DNA of 64,000 nucleotides, taken from the NCBI RefSeq assembly GCF_004341365.1, contig NZ_SLXH01000019.1, positions 1 through 64,000 of the forward strand, given 5' to 3'. Shown one piece after another: positions 34,480 through 43,480 of the stretch (its first letter is position 1; every line of letters starts with the position of its first letter). Origin of the DNA: Simplicispira metamorpha (GTDB taxonomy: Bacteria; Pseudomonadota; Gammaproteobacteria; Burkholderiales; Burkholderiaceae_C). Under the pieces are notes generated by a model. The model ran no database searches. It saw only the letters and a list, made by a program, of their open reading frames with translations, and was not told where the DNA came from. The position numbers were made by a program, and so were the translations under genes.

Positions 34480-34534
34480 AAAAAAGTAGCTAGTAGCGCT
34501 TATCTGGCGGGCCTTGAAGCCCATTTTTATTCAA
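34480..34534 (-). repeat. Dispersed palindromic repeat, copy 7
   Basis: Plus-strand sequence AAAAAAGTAGCTAGTAGCGC then GGCGGGCCTTGAAGCCC and TTTTTATTCAATA. It lies between dctM and dctP, so it is transcribed within the operon. Confidence 0.8.
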
Positions 34535-34539
34535 TATTC

Positions 34540-35838
34540 TCAATAACCGAGACGGGCAGGCAGCCACAGCGCCAGGGGCGGGAAGGCAATCACCAGCACC
34601 ATCACCAGGAACATGGCCAGCAGCATGGGCCCGACCCAGCGCACGGTGGACTCCATGCGCACCCCGGCAATGCGGCACGACACCATCAGGTTCACGGCCA
34701 GCGGCGGTGTGAACTGGCCCAGCGCCACCTTGAGCGTAAGGATGACGCCAAACCACACCGGGTCCCAGCGGTAGTGCTCCATGATGGGCAGCAGCAGCGG
34801 CACGAAGATCAAAAAGATGGAGATGCCGTCCAAAAACATGCCCACCGTGACCAGCAGCAAGATGAGCAGCGCCAGCACGCCGTATTCGCCCAGCCCCGAG
34901 TTGACGATGGCTTTGGCCACCGGGTCGATCACGCCCAGCGTGGACAGCGAGAAGGCAAAAATCCCGGCCAGCGACACCACAATCAAAATCACCGCCGACA
35001 GCTCGCCCGACTCGCGCAGGATGGTGAACAAATCGCGCACGGCAATGGTGCGGTGGATGACCATGCCCACAAACAGGCCGTAGAACACGGCGACCACGGC
35101 AGCCTCGGTGGGCGTGAACCAGCCCGCGCGCATGCCGCCCAGAATCAGCACCGGCGCGGCCAGGCCCCAGGCCGCTTCGCGCAGGCTGCGCCAGAACGGC
35201 GGGCGCGGCATGGACGCTTCGAGCGCCCCCATCTTGTGCTTGCGCGCCATCCACACGGCCGGAACGATGAGCGCAATGCCCGCCAGAATGCCCGGAATCA
35301 TCCCGGCGGCAAACAGCGCTGGCACCGAGGCGCCTGGCACCAGCACCGAGTAAATGATGAACGCCACCGAGGGCGGAATCAGGATGTCGGTGGCGGCGGC
35401 GGCGCCCACCACGCTGGCCGAGAAACTGCCCGGATACCCCGCGCGGTGCATGGCGGCAATCATCACGCCGCCCACGGCAGCGGCGTTGGCCGGCCCCGAG
35501 CCCGAGATGCCGCCCAAAAACATGGCCACGGCAATGGCCACCAGCGGCAACATGCCGGGGCCACGCCCGACGATGGCGACGGCAAAGTTCACCAGCCGCA
35601 GCGCCACGCCCGAGCGGTCAAAAATCGAGCCCACCAGCACAAACATCGGAATGGCCAGCAGCGGGTATTTGCCCAGACCGGCGTAAAAGTTCTGCGGCAC
35701 GGCCAGCAGGCCGAACCACTGCGCATCCTGGTTGGCCAGCGCAATCGCGGCAGCACCCGCCAGACCCAGCGCCGCGCCAATGGGCACGCCCACCAGCATC
35801 ATCAGCAAAAAGGCAACAAACAAGAGCGTAGCGATCAT
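34540..35838 (-). CDS. dctM: TRAP transporter large permease (DctM family)
   Basis: A 432-residue inner-membrane protein with about twelve hydrophobic helices, the ion-coupled translocation subunit of a TRAP system. Its core signatures include LLFVAFLLMMLVGVPIGAAL, AMFLGGISGSGPANAAAVG, TDILIPPSVAFIIYSV, GWFTPTEAAVVAVFYGL and LILLLVTVGMFLDGISIFLI. The start at 35838 overlaps the dctQ stop by 4 bases; the open frame continues upstream without family similarity. It forms the membrane complex with DctQ and takes substrate from DctP. Confidence 0.95.
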   Translation of the reverse strand: MIATLLFVAFLLMMLVGVPIGAALGLAGAAAIALANQDAQWFGLLAVPQNFYAGLGKYPLLAIPMFVLVGSIFDRSGVALRLVNFAVAIVGRGPGMLPLVAIAVAMFLGGISGSGPANAAAVGGVMIAAMHRAGYPGSFSASVVGAAAATDILIPPSVAFIIYSVLVPGASVPALFAAGMIPGILAGIALIVPAVWMARKHKMGALEASMPRPPFWRSLREAAWGLAAPVLILGGMRAGWFTPTEAAVVAVFYGLFVGMVIHRTIAVRDLFTILRESGELSAVILIVVSLAGIFAFSLSTLGVIDPVAKAIVNSGLGEYGVLALLILLLVTVGMFLDGISIFLIFVPLLLPIMEHYRWDPVWFGVILTLKVALGQFTPPLAVNLMVSCRIAGVRMESTVRWVGPMLLAMFLVMVLVIAFPPLALWLPARLGY

Positions 35839-36386
35839 GGCTGGCGCTCCAGAAAGTCCACGTCGGACTGTTTGCCGCGCCGGATGAACAGGCCCAGGGC
35901 GCGCCAGGTGATCAGTGCCGACAGCACCGGCAGCCACACCGAGTACCACCACTGCGGCACGCCAATGCCGGGCGAGGTTTCTTCAAAACGGTAGTCGTCC
36001 CAGACCACGCGCACACTGAGCACGGCAATGGTGGCAAACAGCAGCGCCACCATCAGCGCGCCAAAACGGGCCAGCGCACGCCGGCGTGCGCCCGAGCCGC
36101 TGTCAGAAAAGAACTCGATGCGGATGTGGCGGTCGCGCGCCACAGCCGCCGAGCCCGCCACCAGCGCCAGCACGATCATCAGGAACACCGAGATTTCTTC
36201 TGTCCAGGCAAGGGAGCTGTCGGTGAAGTAGCGTGCCAGCACGTTGGCAAAGGTGATCAAGGCCAGCGCTGCCATCACGAGCACGGTGAGCCAGTCTTCA
36301 ATGCGCAGCGAGCGCGGCTCATCGCTGGCGGGCAGGGTGGGTTCGGGGTTGGCAGCGCAAGGCCCGGGTTCTGGGGAGGGGGGCAT
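35835..36386 (-). CDS. dctQ: TRAP transporter small permease (DctQ family)
   Basis: A 183-residue protein with four hydrophobic segments and the DctQ-type stretch ITFANVLARYFTDSSLAWTEEISVFLMIVLALVAGSA, followed by AVARDRHIRIEFF. The proline-rich N-terminal ~25 residues are probably cytoplasmic. It is the first gene of the TRAP operon and overlaps dctM as ATGA. The divergent LysR gene lies 190 nt away across a perfect inverted repeat. Confidence 0.9.
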   Translation of the reverse strand: MPPSPEPGPCAANPEPTLPASDEPRSLRIEDWLTVLVMAALALITFANVLARYFTDSSLAWTEEISVFLMIVLALVAGSAAVARDRHIRIEFFSDSGSGARRRALARFGALMVALLFATIAVLSVRVVWDDYRFEETSPGIGVPQWWYSVWLPVLSALITWRALGLFIRRGKQSDVDFLERQP

Positions 36387-36451
36387 GGGAGAGAAGCGTC
36401 AGGGGCAGGGCGACAGGAGGGTGCCAAAGCGGCAGGCCGTTTGCTACGCGC

Positions 36452-36466
36452 TGGCGTGGTACGCCA
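36452..36466. promoter_or_regulatory. Candidate LysR-box in divergent dctQ/lysR region
   Basis: The perfect inverted repeat TGGCGT-GGT-ACGCCA lies between the TRAP operon and the LysR gene. Dyads of this size are typical of LysR-type regulator sites; binding is inferred. Confidence 0.5.
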
Positions 36467-36576
36467 TGGGGTCAGCAGGGTTGCGCTGTGAACGCGGGCG
36501 CCATTATGCGTTCTGCTCTGGCAGGCGTTGCGCGCCGCAGCCCGGGCGGCCCCTTGCCAGCGCCGATAATGCACGC

Positions 36577-37527
36577 ATGGAAACCAAGTGGCTTGAGGAC
36601 TTTGTCAGTCTGGCGGAAACGCGCAGTTTTAGCCGTTCGGCGCAGCTGCGCCACGTCACGCAACCGGCGTTCTCGCGCCGCATCCAGGCCCTGGAGGCCT
36701 GGGCGGGCACCGATCTGGTGGACCGCAGCTCGTACCCCACGCGCCTGACGCCAGCGGGCAAAACGCTGTACGACCAGGCGCTGGAGACTTTGCAGGCGCT
36801 GCAAAACACCCGCGCCACGCTGCGCGCCCACGGCACGTCCAGCCAGGACATGATCGAGTTTGCCGTGCCGCACACGCTGGCCTTCACCTTCTTTCCGGCC
36901 TGGGTGTCGAGCCTGCGCGAGCAGTTCGGCCCTTTCAAGAGCCGGTTGATTGCGCTCAACGTGCATGACGCGGTGATGCGCCTGGTCGAAGGCAGTTGCG
37001 ACCTGCTCATCACCTACCACCACGCCTCGCAGCCCTTTCAGCTCGATGCCAACCGCTACGAGATGGTGGTGCTGGGCCAGGAAGTGCTGGCGCCCTACGC
37101 CAAGGCCGATGCCCAGGGCCAGCCCCTGTACCCGCTGCCCGGGCGTGCCGGGCAGCCGCTGCCCTACCTGGGCTATGCGCCCGGGGCCTACCTGGGCCGC
37201 GTCACCGAGCTGATCCTCAAGCAGTCGAGCACGCCCATCCACCTCGACCGCGTTTATGAAACCGACATGGCCGAGGGCCTCAAGGCGATGGCGCTGGAAG
37301 GCCACGGCATTGCCTTTCTGCCCTACAGCGCCGTCAAAAAAGAGCTGCGCGCACGTACCTTGACCCGCGCCGCCCCGCCCGAACTGCACGGCCTGGAGAT
37401 GGCCATGGATGTGCGCGTGTACCGCGAAAAACCCACCGGCAAAGAGCCTGCCAAAGGCACGGCCCAGGCCATGTGGACGTTTTTGCAAGAGCACAGCGTC
37501 GCCGGTGCCAGCGCCTTGCTGCCGTGA
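36577..37527 (+). CDS. LysR-family transcription regulator
   Basis: A 316-residue LysR-type regulator. The N-terminal helix-turn-helix reads WLEDFVSLAETRSFSRSAQL then VTQPAFSRRIQALEAW, and is followed by an effector-binding domain of two alpha/beta subdomains (FAVPHTLAFTFFPAW, LVEGSCDLLITYHHASQPFQ, YETDMAEGLKAMALEGHGIAFLP). It is divergent from dctQMP and is the likely controller of that transporter. The start at 36577 is the only one matching the family; upstream codons run through the intergenic region. The effector is unknown, though the transported organic acid is the natural guess. Confidence 0.92.
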   Translation: METKWLEDFVSLAETRSFSRSAQLRHVTQPAFSRRIQALEAWAGTDLVDRSSYPTRLTPAGKTLYDQALETLQALQNTRATLRAHGTSSQDMIEFAVPHTLAFTFFPAWVSSLREQFGPFKSRLIALNVHDAVMRLVEGSCDLLITYHHASQPFQLDANRYEMVVLGQEVLAPYAKADAQGQPLYPLPGRAGQPLPYLGYAPGAYLGRVTELILKQSSTPIHLDRVYETDMAEGLKAMALEGHGIAFLPYSAVKKELRARTLTRAAPPELHGLEMAMDVRVYREKPTGKEPAKGTAQAMWTFLQEHSVAGASALLP

Positions 37528-37547
37528 CGGCAGACGCCGTCGTTTAC

Positions 37548-37606
37548 AGCCAAATCAGCCTCCAGCCCTTGCGCAGAGCGCGCAAGCAGCTATCAAAAAA
37601 AGAGTA
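37548..37606 (+). repeat. Dispersed palindromic repeat, copy 8
   Basis: Contains AGCCTCCAGCCCTTGCGCAG, AGCGCGCAAGCAGCTATC and an A-rich tail. It lies in the lysR-prfC gap. Confidence 0.82.
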
Positions 37607-37760
37607 AATCCGGGGCGGCGCGCGCTGGCAGCGCCCCCCGCTGGCGCTGGCCCTCGCCCGGTAAAATCCGCGCTTTGCCCCGCTTGCCCGCCGTGCCCCG
37701 CACCGGCCTGCAATGCACCTCCCGCCGGTTGCGCACCGGCCCACTTTCTGGAATTCCCCC

Positions 37761-39389
37761 GTGTCCTACGCCCCCGAAACCCGGCGCCGCCGCACCTTTG
37801 CCATCATTTCCCACCCTGACGCCGGTAAAACCACGCTGACGGAAAAACTGCTGCTGTTCTCGGGCGCCATCCAGATTGCGGGCGCCGTCAAGGGCCGCAA
37901 AGCCAGCCGCCACGCCACCTCCGACTGGATGGAAATCGAAAAGCAGCGCGGCATCTCGGTGGCCAGCTCGGTCATGCAGATGCTCTACCGCGAGCACGTC
38001 ATCAACCTGCTCGACACCCCCGGCCACAAAGACTTCTCGGAAGACACCTACCGCGTGCTCACGGCGGTGGATTCGGCCCTGATGGTGATCGACGCGGCCA
38101 ACGGCGTGGAAGCGCAAACGCGCCGCCTGATCGAGGTCTGCCGCCAGCGCGACACGCCCATCATCACTTTCGTCAACAAGATGGACCGCGAGGTGCGCGA
38201 CCCGCTGGACATCCTCGACGAAGTCGAGCGCGAACTGGGCATGCCCTGCTGCCCCATCACCTGGCCGGTGGGCCAGGGCAAATCGTTCGGCGGCATCATC
38301 AACCTGCGCACGCAGACCATGACGGTGTTCACCCCCGGCAGCGACCGGGGCCCCAAAGACTTTGAAGTGGTGCCGCTGGCCGAGGCCGAGCGCCTGCGCG
38401 CACGCTTTGGCCAGGCGTTTGACGATGCGCTGGAGAGCATGGAGCTGGCCCAAGGCGCCTCGGCCCCCTGGAACCATGCGGATTTTCTGGCGGGCAAGCT
38501 CACGCCGGTGTTCTTTGGCTCGGGCGTGAACAACTTCGGGGTGATGGAGGTGCTGGACGCGGTGGTCGATATGTCGCCCCCGCCCGGCCCGCGCAAAAGC
38601 TCGCTTGTCGTCAACAAGCAGACCATCGAAAAAACCGTGCAGCCCGAAGACGAAGGCTTTGCCGGCGTGGTGTTCAAGGTGCAGGCCAACATGGACGCCA
38701 ACCACCGCGACCGCATCGCCTTTGTGCGCGTGGCCAGTGGCAAATACACCCCGGGCATGAAGCTCAAGGTGCAGCGCACCGCCAAAGAGCTGCGTCCCAC
38801 CAGCGTCGTCACCTTCATGAGCCAGCGCCGCGAGGCCGTGGAAGAAGCCTACGCGGGTGACATCATCGGCTTTACCACGCACGGCGGCGTGCAGCTGGGC
38901 GACACTATCACCGACGGCGCGGCGCTGCAATTTACCGGCCTGCCGTTCTTTGCCCCCGAGATGTTCATGACCGTGGTGCTGAAAAACCCGCTGCGCACCA
39001 AGCAATTGCAGCAGGGCCTGGCGCAACTGGGCGAAGAGGGGGCCATCCAGGTCTTCAAACCCGATGCGGGCGGCAACATGCTGCTGGGCGCTGTGGGCCA
39101 GCTGCAGTTTGAAGTGGTGCAGCACCGCCTCAAGACCGAATATGACGCCGACATCCGCCTCGAAGGCTGCCAGTACACCGGCGCCCGCTGGATCACCGCC
39201 GACACCCCCGCCGACCTGCGCGCCTTCACCGACGCCTACCCCCTGCGCTTGGCCCACGACGCCGCCAACACGCTGGCCTATTTGTGTACCAGCCCCTACG
39301 ACGTACGCTTGGCGCAAGAAAGATTCCCCAAAATCCACTTCCACCCGCTGCGCGAGCACGCGGGGCTGGCGTTGCAGTCGGCGGGGTGA
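37761..39389 (+). CDS. prfC: Peptide chain release factor 3
   Basis: A 542-residue translational GTPase that recycles RF1/RF2 after peptide release and supports post-peptidyl-transfer quality control. The GTP-binding signatures are AIISHPDAGKTTLTEKLL (G1), EKQRGISVASSV (G2), NLLDTPGHKDFSEDTYR (G3) and TFVNKMDR (G4). The VASSVMQ wording at G2 and the PWNHADFLAGKLTPVFFGS region distinguish RF3 from EF-G. The GTG at 37761 is chosen because the frame upstream encodes no family sequence. The length is close to the usual 529 residues. Confidence 0.96.
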   Translation: MSYAPETRRRRTFAIISHPDAGKTTLTEKLLLFSGAIQIAGAVKGRKASRHATSDWMEIEKQRGISVASSVMQMLYREHVINLLDTPGHKDFSEDTYRVLTAVDSALMVIDAANGVEAQTRRLIEVCRQRDTPIITFVNKMDREVRDPLDILDEVERELGMPCCPITWPVGQGKSFGGIINLRTQTMTVFTPGSDRGPKDFEVVPLAEAERLRARFGQAFDDALESMELAQGASAPWNHADFLAGKLTPVFFGSGVNNFGVMEVLDAVVDMSPPPGPRKSSLVVNKQTIEKTVQPEDEGFAGVVFKVQANMDANHRDRIAFVRVASGKYTPGMKLKVQRTAKELRPTSVVTFMSQRREAVEEAYAGDIIGFTTHGGVQLGDTITDGAALQFTGLPFFAPEMFMTVVLKNPLRTKQLQQGLAQLGEEGAIQVFKPDAGGNMLLGAVGQLQFEVVQHRLKTEYDADIRLEGCQYTGARWITADTPADLRAFTDAYPLRLAHDAANTLAYLCTSPYDVRLAQERFPKIHFHPLREHAGLALQSAG

Positions 39390-39438
39390 CGCCGCCCGGC
39401 ACCATGACCACGAGAGCACGGCGACCAGGAGCGCGACC

Positions 39439-41277
39439 ATGATCCACCACTTCCGCCACGGGCTGCGCCGGGCGCTGTTGCTGGCGCTGCCCACCCTGGC
39501 CATGGCGCAGACAGCGCCTCCATCGCGCGCCCCTTTCATCATCGCCCCCACCGTCGAGGGCTTGATGGCCTGCGATGAGGCGGCCCAGAACCCGGCCTTC
39601 CTGACGCTGGACCAGGTACTGGCAGAGTGCCAGGCGCGCAAGGCCCACGGCGCAGCGGCGCTCCGGCGCCTGCTGGACACGCTGGAGCCCGGCGGCCCCG
39701 AGGGGAAGGTACAGGTGGGCTACACGGCCACGCTGGAGCTGCTCAAGCTGTACCGCCACACGCCCAAGGGTTGGGTGATAGACGATGCCAAGGTCAGCGC
39801 GCTGCTGGATTTGATCGCCCAGGTGCCCCGGCCCGTGGTGCTGTACCTGTCGGCGGGGCATTTCGACTCGCAGGGCCCCATCGTGGCCGAGCTGGAAAAA
39901 GACCCCGCCAACTGGATGCAGCTGGCCGATGGCAAACCGCCCGCGCTGGGCTATTTTGGCTACCGCATCCTGCCCTACACACTGCGCACCGACGCCAGCA
40001 TCCCCGTCAACCGCTACCGTTTTGAGGCCCTGCGCTACGTCGCCCGGCGCGTCAAGGCGCTGCCCAAGGCGGTGCAAGAGCGCATCGTGGCGTTCACGCT
40101 GGCGGGCGAGCTGCACCACCTGTTCCCCGATTTTGAAAACGGCATGGGCGCGTTCCAGAACATCCGCGTCACCGATTACCACCCGGCCTCGGTGGCCGAC
40201 TTCCGCCGCTGGTTGGCGCGCGAATACGGCAGCGTGCAGACCCTGCAAGAGCGCACCGGCCTGGCCTACCCCGACTGGCAGGCCGTGCCCGCCCCGTCCA
40301 AAGACATCCGCACCGAGCGATTGGCCTCGTTTGGCGAGCACTACGACGCCTTTGCCGATGGCACTCTGCCGCTGTCGGGCTGGCTCTGGGATCCGCAAGG
40401 CCATGTCCAGCGTCTGGAGCTGTTTGTGGATGGCCAGCGTGTGGGGCCGGTGCCCCGGGGCCTGCACCGGCTGGACGTGTACCGGGCGGTGGACGCCATC
40501 ACCGACCCCAACGTGGGCTACCGGGTGGATTACGACTACCGCGCCTTGCCTGCGGGCCACCATCTGGCGCAGATCGTGGCCACGGTGAAAGGCCAACCGC
40601 GCCTGTTGGCCCAGGCGCCTTTTGTGGTGGCGCCGCGCGACCAGAGCAAGCCACCCGACAGCAAGCCGCGCGGCCTCACCGGGCTGGCCAAGGCCGAAGG
40701 CCTACCGGGCCTGCGCACTTGGCTGGACTTGCCGCGCGCGGGCCAAGACCTGTACTACAACCCGTTGGCCCGGGACTGGAACCGGTTCCGGGCCCAGCAA
40801 GTGCGGGATTTCTTGGGCGCTTTTCATACAGTAGCCCGGCAAGCGGGCTTGCCGGCGGACAAGCTGTATTCGCACCAAATCCTGCCCGAAGTCAACGCCA
40901 GCTGGAACGCGCAGCTGTTTGCCATTGGCGACACGCTCGATGGCAGTGCCCCCTGGAAAACCGGCCTGAACCTGTACGGCGGCGCCACCGACAGCGCCTG
41001 GGTGCGCGACTTTCTGCGCCAGCGCGGTATCAGCGACTACGGCGTGCCCGAGTTCAACCCCCAGCAGTGGAAGCGCGATGGCGTGCACCGGGCGGCCCTG
41101 CAATCGCACTATGACGCGGGCGCGCGTTTTGTCAGCCCATACTATTTTTCGGTGGTGCCCCAGCGCTTCAAGGGTGGCGGTGAGCACGGCGTCAACCGCA
41201 TGGAGCTGGCCCCCGACAACCCCAAAGACGGCTCCGACCGCTTCTACCGCGCCATCATCGACTTTGCCCGGCAATGA
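39439..41277 (+). CDS. Secreted glycoside-hydrolase-like protein of unknown specificity
   Basis: A 612-residue exported protein with a signal peptide (RRALLLALPTLAMAQ). The N-terminal domain looks like a GH42/GH-A TIM barrel: PVVLYLSAGHFDS, FTLAGELHHLFPDFENG (a possible acid/base glutamate), and the pattern VADFRRWLAREYGSVQTLQERTG, which resembles the segment after the acid/base residue in beta-galactosidases. A beta-sandwich insert (GWLWDPQGHVQRLELFVDGQ through LPAGHHLAQI, about 310-395) resembles Ig-like modules of surface-glycan enzymes. The barrel resumes after it (LYSHQILPEVNASW, GVPEFNPQQW). It may process or sense an exopolysaccharide. A GGAG ribosome site precedes 39439. I do not recognise a named family. 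Confidence 0.7.
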   Translation: MIHHFRHGLRRALLLALPTLAMAQTAPPSRAPFIIAPTVEGLMACDEAAQNPAFLTLDQVLAECQARKAHGAAALRRLLDTLEPGGPEGKVQVGYTATLELLKLYRHTPKGWVIDDAKVSALLDLIAQVPRPVVLYLSAGHFDSQGPIVAELEKDPANWMQLADGKPPALGYFGYRILPYTLRTDASIPVNRYRFEALRYVARRVKALPKAVQERIVAFTLAGELHHLFPDFENGMGAFQNIRVTDYHPASVADFRRWLAREYGSVQTLQERTGLAYPDWQAVPAPSKDIRTERLASFGEHYDAFADGTLPLSGWLWDPQGHVQRLELFVDGQRVGPVPRGLHRLDVYRAVDAITDPNVGYRVDYDYRALPAGHHLAQIVATVKGQPRLLAQAPFVVAPRDQSKPPDSKPRGLTGLAKAEGLPGLRTWLDLPRAGQDLYYNPLARDWNRFRAQQVRDFLGAFHTVARQAGLPADKLYSHQILPEVNASWNAQLFAIGDTLDGSAPWKTGLNLYGGATDSAWVRDFLRQRGISDYGVPEFNPQQWKRDGVHRAALQSHYDAGARFVSPYYFSVVPQRFKGGGEHGVNRMELAPDNPKDGSDRFYRAIIDFARQ

Positions 41278-41328
41278 CCCCTGCCGCCTGCCACCCCTGA
41301 CCGTTTTGTTTTCACCCGGATTGTTTGC

Positions 41329-42174
41329 ATGCTTGACCTGACCGACTGGCCCCTGGAAGCACGCGCCCGCATCGTGGGCGTGCTCACCGATGTGGACGAC
41401 ACCCTCACTACCCACGGCGCCATCACCGACGACGCCTTGCAGGCCATGGCGGCGCTGCGGGCGGCGGGGCTGTACGTCATTGCCATCACCGGGCGGCCTG
41501 CGGGCTGGAGCGAGCCCTTTGCCACCACCTGGCCGGTCGATGCCATCGTGGCCGAGACAGGTTCCGTGGCCCTGCTGCGCACCCCGAAAAATAGCAGCCA
41601 AAACGGCCTCCAGCCCAATGGGGATGGGCGCGAGCAGCTATCAAAATGGTATCTGCAAGATGCCACCACGCGCGCTGCCAACTACGCGCGCATGCAGCAG
41701 GTGGCGCAGCAGGTGCTGCGCGAGGTGCCCGGCGCGGTGCTGGCGCAGGATTCGCCCGGGCGCGAGACGGACATCGCCATCGACCACAGCGAGTTCACGC
41801 AGCTGCCGCCCGAGGCCATTGCGCAGACGCTGGCCATCCTGCGCGCGGCGGGCATGAACGCGCAGATCAGCAGCATCCACATCAACGCCAGCTACGGCAC
41901 GCACAACAAGCTGGTGGGCGCGCGCTGGATCGTGCGCGAGCTGCTGGGGCGCACGCTGGACGATGAGATGGAGCGCTGGGTGTTTGTCGGCGATTCGCTC
42001 AACGACCAGGTCATGTTTGAGCATTTTCCGCACAGCGTGGGCGTGGCCAACGTGGCGCGCTTTGCGCCGCAGCTGCGCTACCTGCCGCGCTACGTGACGC
42101 AGGCCGCGCGCGGCGCCGGGTTTGCCGAGATGGCGCGGGCGATTCTGGCGGCCAAAGCGGCCCCGGGGGCGTAG
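41329..42174 (+). CDS. HAD-family phosphatase (Cof/MPGP-like)
   Basis: A 281-residue haloacid-dehalogenase-fold hydrolase. Motif I is GVLTDVDDTLTT (nucleophile Asp), motif II AITGRPAGWSEP and motif IV VFVGDSLNDQVMFEHF; a cap domain lies between, as in Cof/sucrose-phosphatase/MPGP-type enzymes. A sugar-phosphate substrate is likely but unidentified. Residues about 87-107 (KNSSQNGLQPNGDGREQLSK) come from an in-frame copy of the dispersed repeat and are unlike the rest of the protein, so they probably form a surface loop or linker before the cap. It is convergent with the Bug-protein gene across a strong terminator. Confidence 0.87.
   Translation: MLDLTDWPLEARARIVGVLTDVDDTLTTHGAITDDALQAMAALRAAGLYVIAITGRPAGWSEPFATTWPVDAIVAETGSVALLRTPKNSSQNGLQPNGDGREQLSKWYLQDATTRAANYARMQQVAQQVLREVPGAVLAQDSPGRETDIAIDHSEFTQLPPEAIAQTLAILRAAGMNAQISSIHINASYGTHNKLVGARWIVRELLGRTLDDEMERWVFVGDSLNDQVMFEHFPHSVGVANVARFAPQLRYLPRYVTQAARGAGFAEMARAILAAKAAPGA
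41587..41648 (+). repeat. Dispersed palindromic repeat, copy 9, in frame in the HAD gene
   Basis: Contains ACGGCCTCCAGCCC, GGGCGCGAGCAGCTATC and AAAATGG. The insertion keeps the reading frame and adds about 21 codons between motif I/II and the cap domain. Confidence 0.8.
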
Positions 42175-42194
42175 CGCCGCAGCGCGCACGGCCC

Positions 42195-42228
42195 ATGCAA
42201 AACGCCCTCGGATGAGGGCGTTTTGCAT
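42195..42228. terminator. Bidirectional intrinsic terminator
   Basis: A 15-bp perfect stem (ATGCAAAACGCCCTC with its reverse complement) and a 4-base GGAT loop lie between convergent genes. The stem's AAAA/TTTT steps provide a T-tract for each strand. Confidence 0.88.
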
Positions 42229-42284
42229 GTCAAAAGTGACCTTGAGGCCCGCCAGACGGGCGCAAGAAGCTATCAAGTCAATAG
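42229..42284 (+). repeat. Dispersed palindromic repeat, copy 10
   Basis: Contains GTCAAAAGTGACCTTGAGGC, CCCGCCAGACGGGCGCAAG and AAGCTATCAAGTCAATAGC. It directly abuts the bidirectional terminator, beyond the stop of the Bug-protein gene. Confidence 0.8.
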
Positions 42285-42329
42285 CAGTTTGGCGCCCCTG
42301 GCGGTGGCCGCAGCGGCAGCGGCAACGCT

Positions 42330-43295
42330 TTACTGTGGCTTGGCCAGGCCCAGCTTCTCGACCAGGGCCTTCTCGCGGGCGAAGGTGTCCTGGGCAAACT
42401 TCTGGTACTGCGTGGTGCTCATGTAGATGGGCACCATGTCGTAGCGGGCCAGGACGGATTTGTAGCTGTCTTGCTCCATGGCCTGCTTGAAGGCGTCGTG
42501 CAGGCGCTTGACCACCGCCGCTGGCGTGCCCTTGGGCGCACCCAGGCCAAAGGGCGAGTTTTGCACCACGTCCAGCCCCAGCTCCTTGAGCGTGGGCGCA
42601 TCGGGGAACTTGGCCAGGCGCTCGGCGCCCCAGGTGTTGAGCACGCGCAGCTTGCCCGCCTCCACCTGCGGCGCAAAGCCGGTGGAATCGGCGGCGGCCA
42701 TGAGCTGCCCGCCCAGGGTGGCCTGCATCAGATCGGCGCTGCCTTTGTAGGGGATGTGCAGCAGCTCAATGCCCAGCTTTTGTGCCACCAGCTCCATGGT
42801 CAGGTGCGGGCTGGTCATGGCGCCGGTGGAGCCGTAGCTGAGTTTGCCGGGGTTGGCCTTGGCCCAGGCGACGAAGTGCGTCCAGGTCTTGATGGGCGAA
42901 TCGGCGGGCACCACCACGCCAAAGGCATAGCCCGTGAGGTTGATCACGTAGCTGATGTCCTTGACCGGGTCCCAGTTGATCTTGGTGGTGTAGGGCATGC
43001 GGAACACGCCCAGCGGGATTTGCGCCAGCGTATAGCCATCGGCCGCGCTGCTCTGCAAGGTTTGTGCGGGCAGCGTGCCGCCCGCGCCGGGCTTGTTCTC
43101 GACGATGACGGGCTGGCCCAGGATTTTGCTGGCGTTGTCGGCCAGCACGCGCATGCTGATGTCGGTGGGGCCGCCTGCGGGAAAGGCCACCAGCAGCTTG
43201 ATGGGCTTGGCGGGAAAGGTCTGCGCATGGGCGCTGCCCAGCGAGAGGGCGGTCAGGGCGGCTGCGCCCCAGTGGAGGATGTTGCGACGCTGCAA
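42330..43295 (-). CDS. Bug/TctC-family tripartite tricarboxylate transporter binding protein
   Basis: A 321-residue periplasmic binding protein with signal peptide MQRRNILHWGAAALTALSLG (cleavage near AHAQ). Bug hallmarks are KPIKLLVAFPAGGPTDISMRV, VIVENKPGAGGTLPAQ, KLSYGSTGAMTSPHL, ELLHIPYKGSADLMQATLGGQ and APKGTPAAVVKRLHDAF. Betaproteobacteria carry dozens of these orphan receptors with no adjacent membrane genes; this one also lacks TctA/TctB partners here. It probably binds a carboxylic or amino acid. Confidence 0.93.
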   Translation of the reverse strand: MQRRNILHWGAAALTALSLGSAHAQTFPAKPIKLLVAFPAGGPTDISMRVLADNASKILGQPVIVENKPGAGGTLPAQTLQSSAADGYTLAQIPLGVFRMPYTTKINWDPVKDISYVINLTGYAFGVVVPADSPIKTWTHFVAWAKANPGKLSYGSTGAMTSPHLTMELVAQKLGIELLHIPYKGSADLMQATLGGQLMAAADSTGFAPQVEAGKLRVLNTWGAERLAKFPDAPTLKELGLDVVQNSPFGLGAPKGTPAAVVKRLHDAFKQAMEQDSYKSVLARYDMVPIYMSTTQYQKFAQDTFAREKALVEKLGLAKPQ

Positions 43296-43414
43296 AGCAG
43301 GCTCCTTGTGTGAGAAAGGGGGCTATTGGGCCCCAGACCAGCGCGTCGCGCATGCAGGAAACCCCTGAATCTGTCACTGATGCGACATGTTTTTTTAACC
43401 CGGCCCGCTGTTGG

Positions 43415-43480
43415 TTTTGAATGGCAAACAAGGTTGAAACGCCCGCCTGCAGAGCGCAAGCAGCTATTCTTTCCGGAGCG
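43415..43480 (+). repeat. Dispersed palindromic repeat, copy 11
   Basis: Contains AACGCCCGCCTGCAGAGCGC, AAGCAGCTATTC and TTTCCGGAGCG. Its distal part overlaps the 3' end of the YkgJ-type gene, providing that gene's last codons and stop. Confidence 0.8.
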
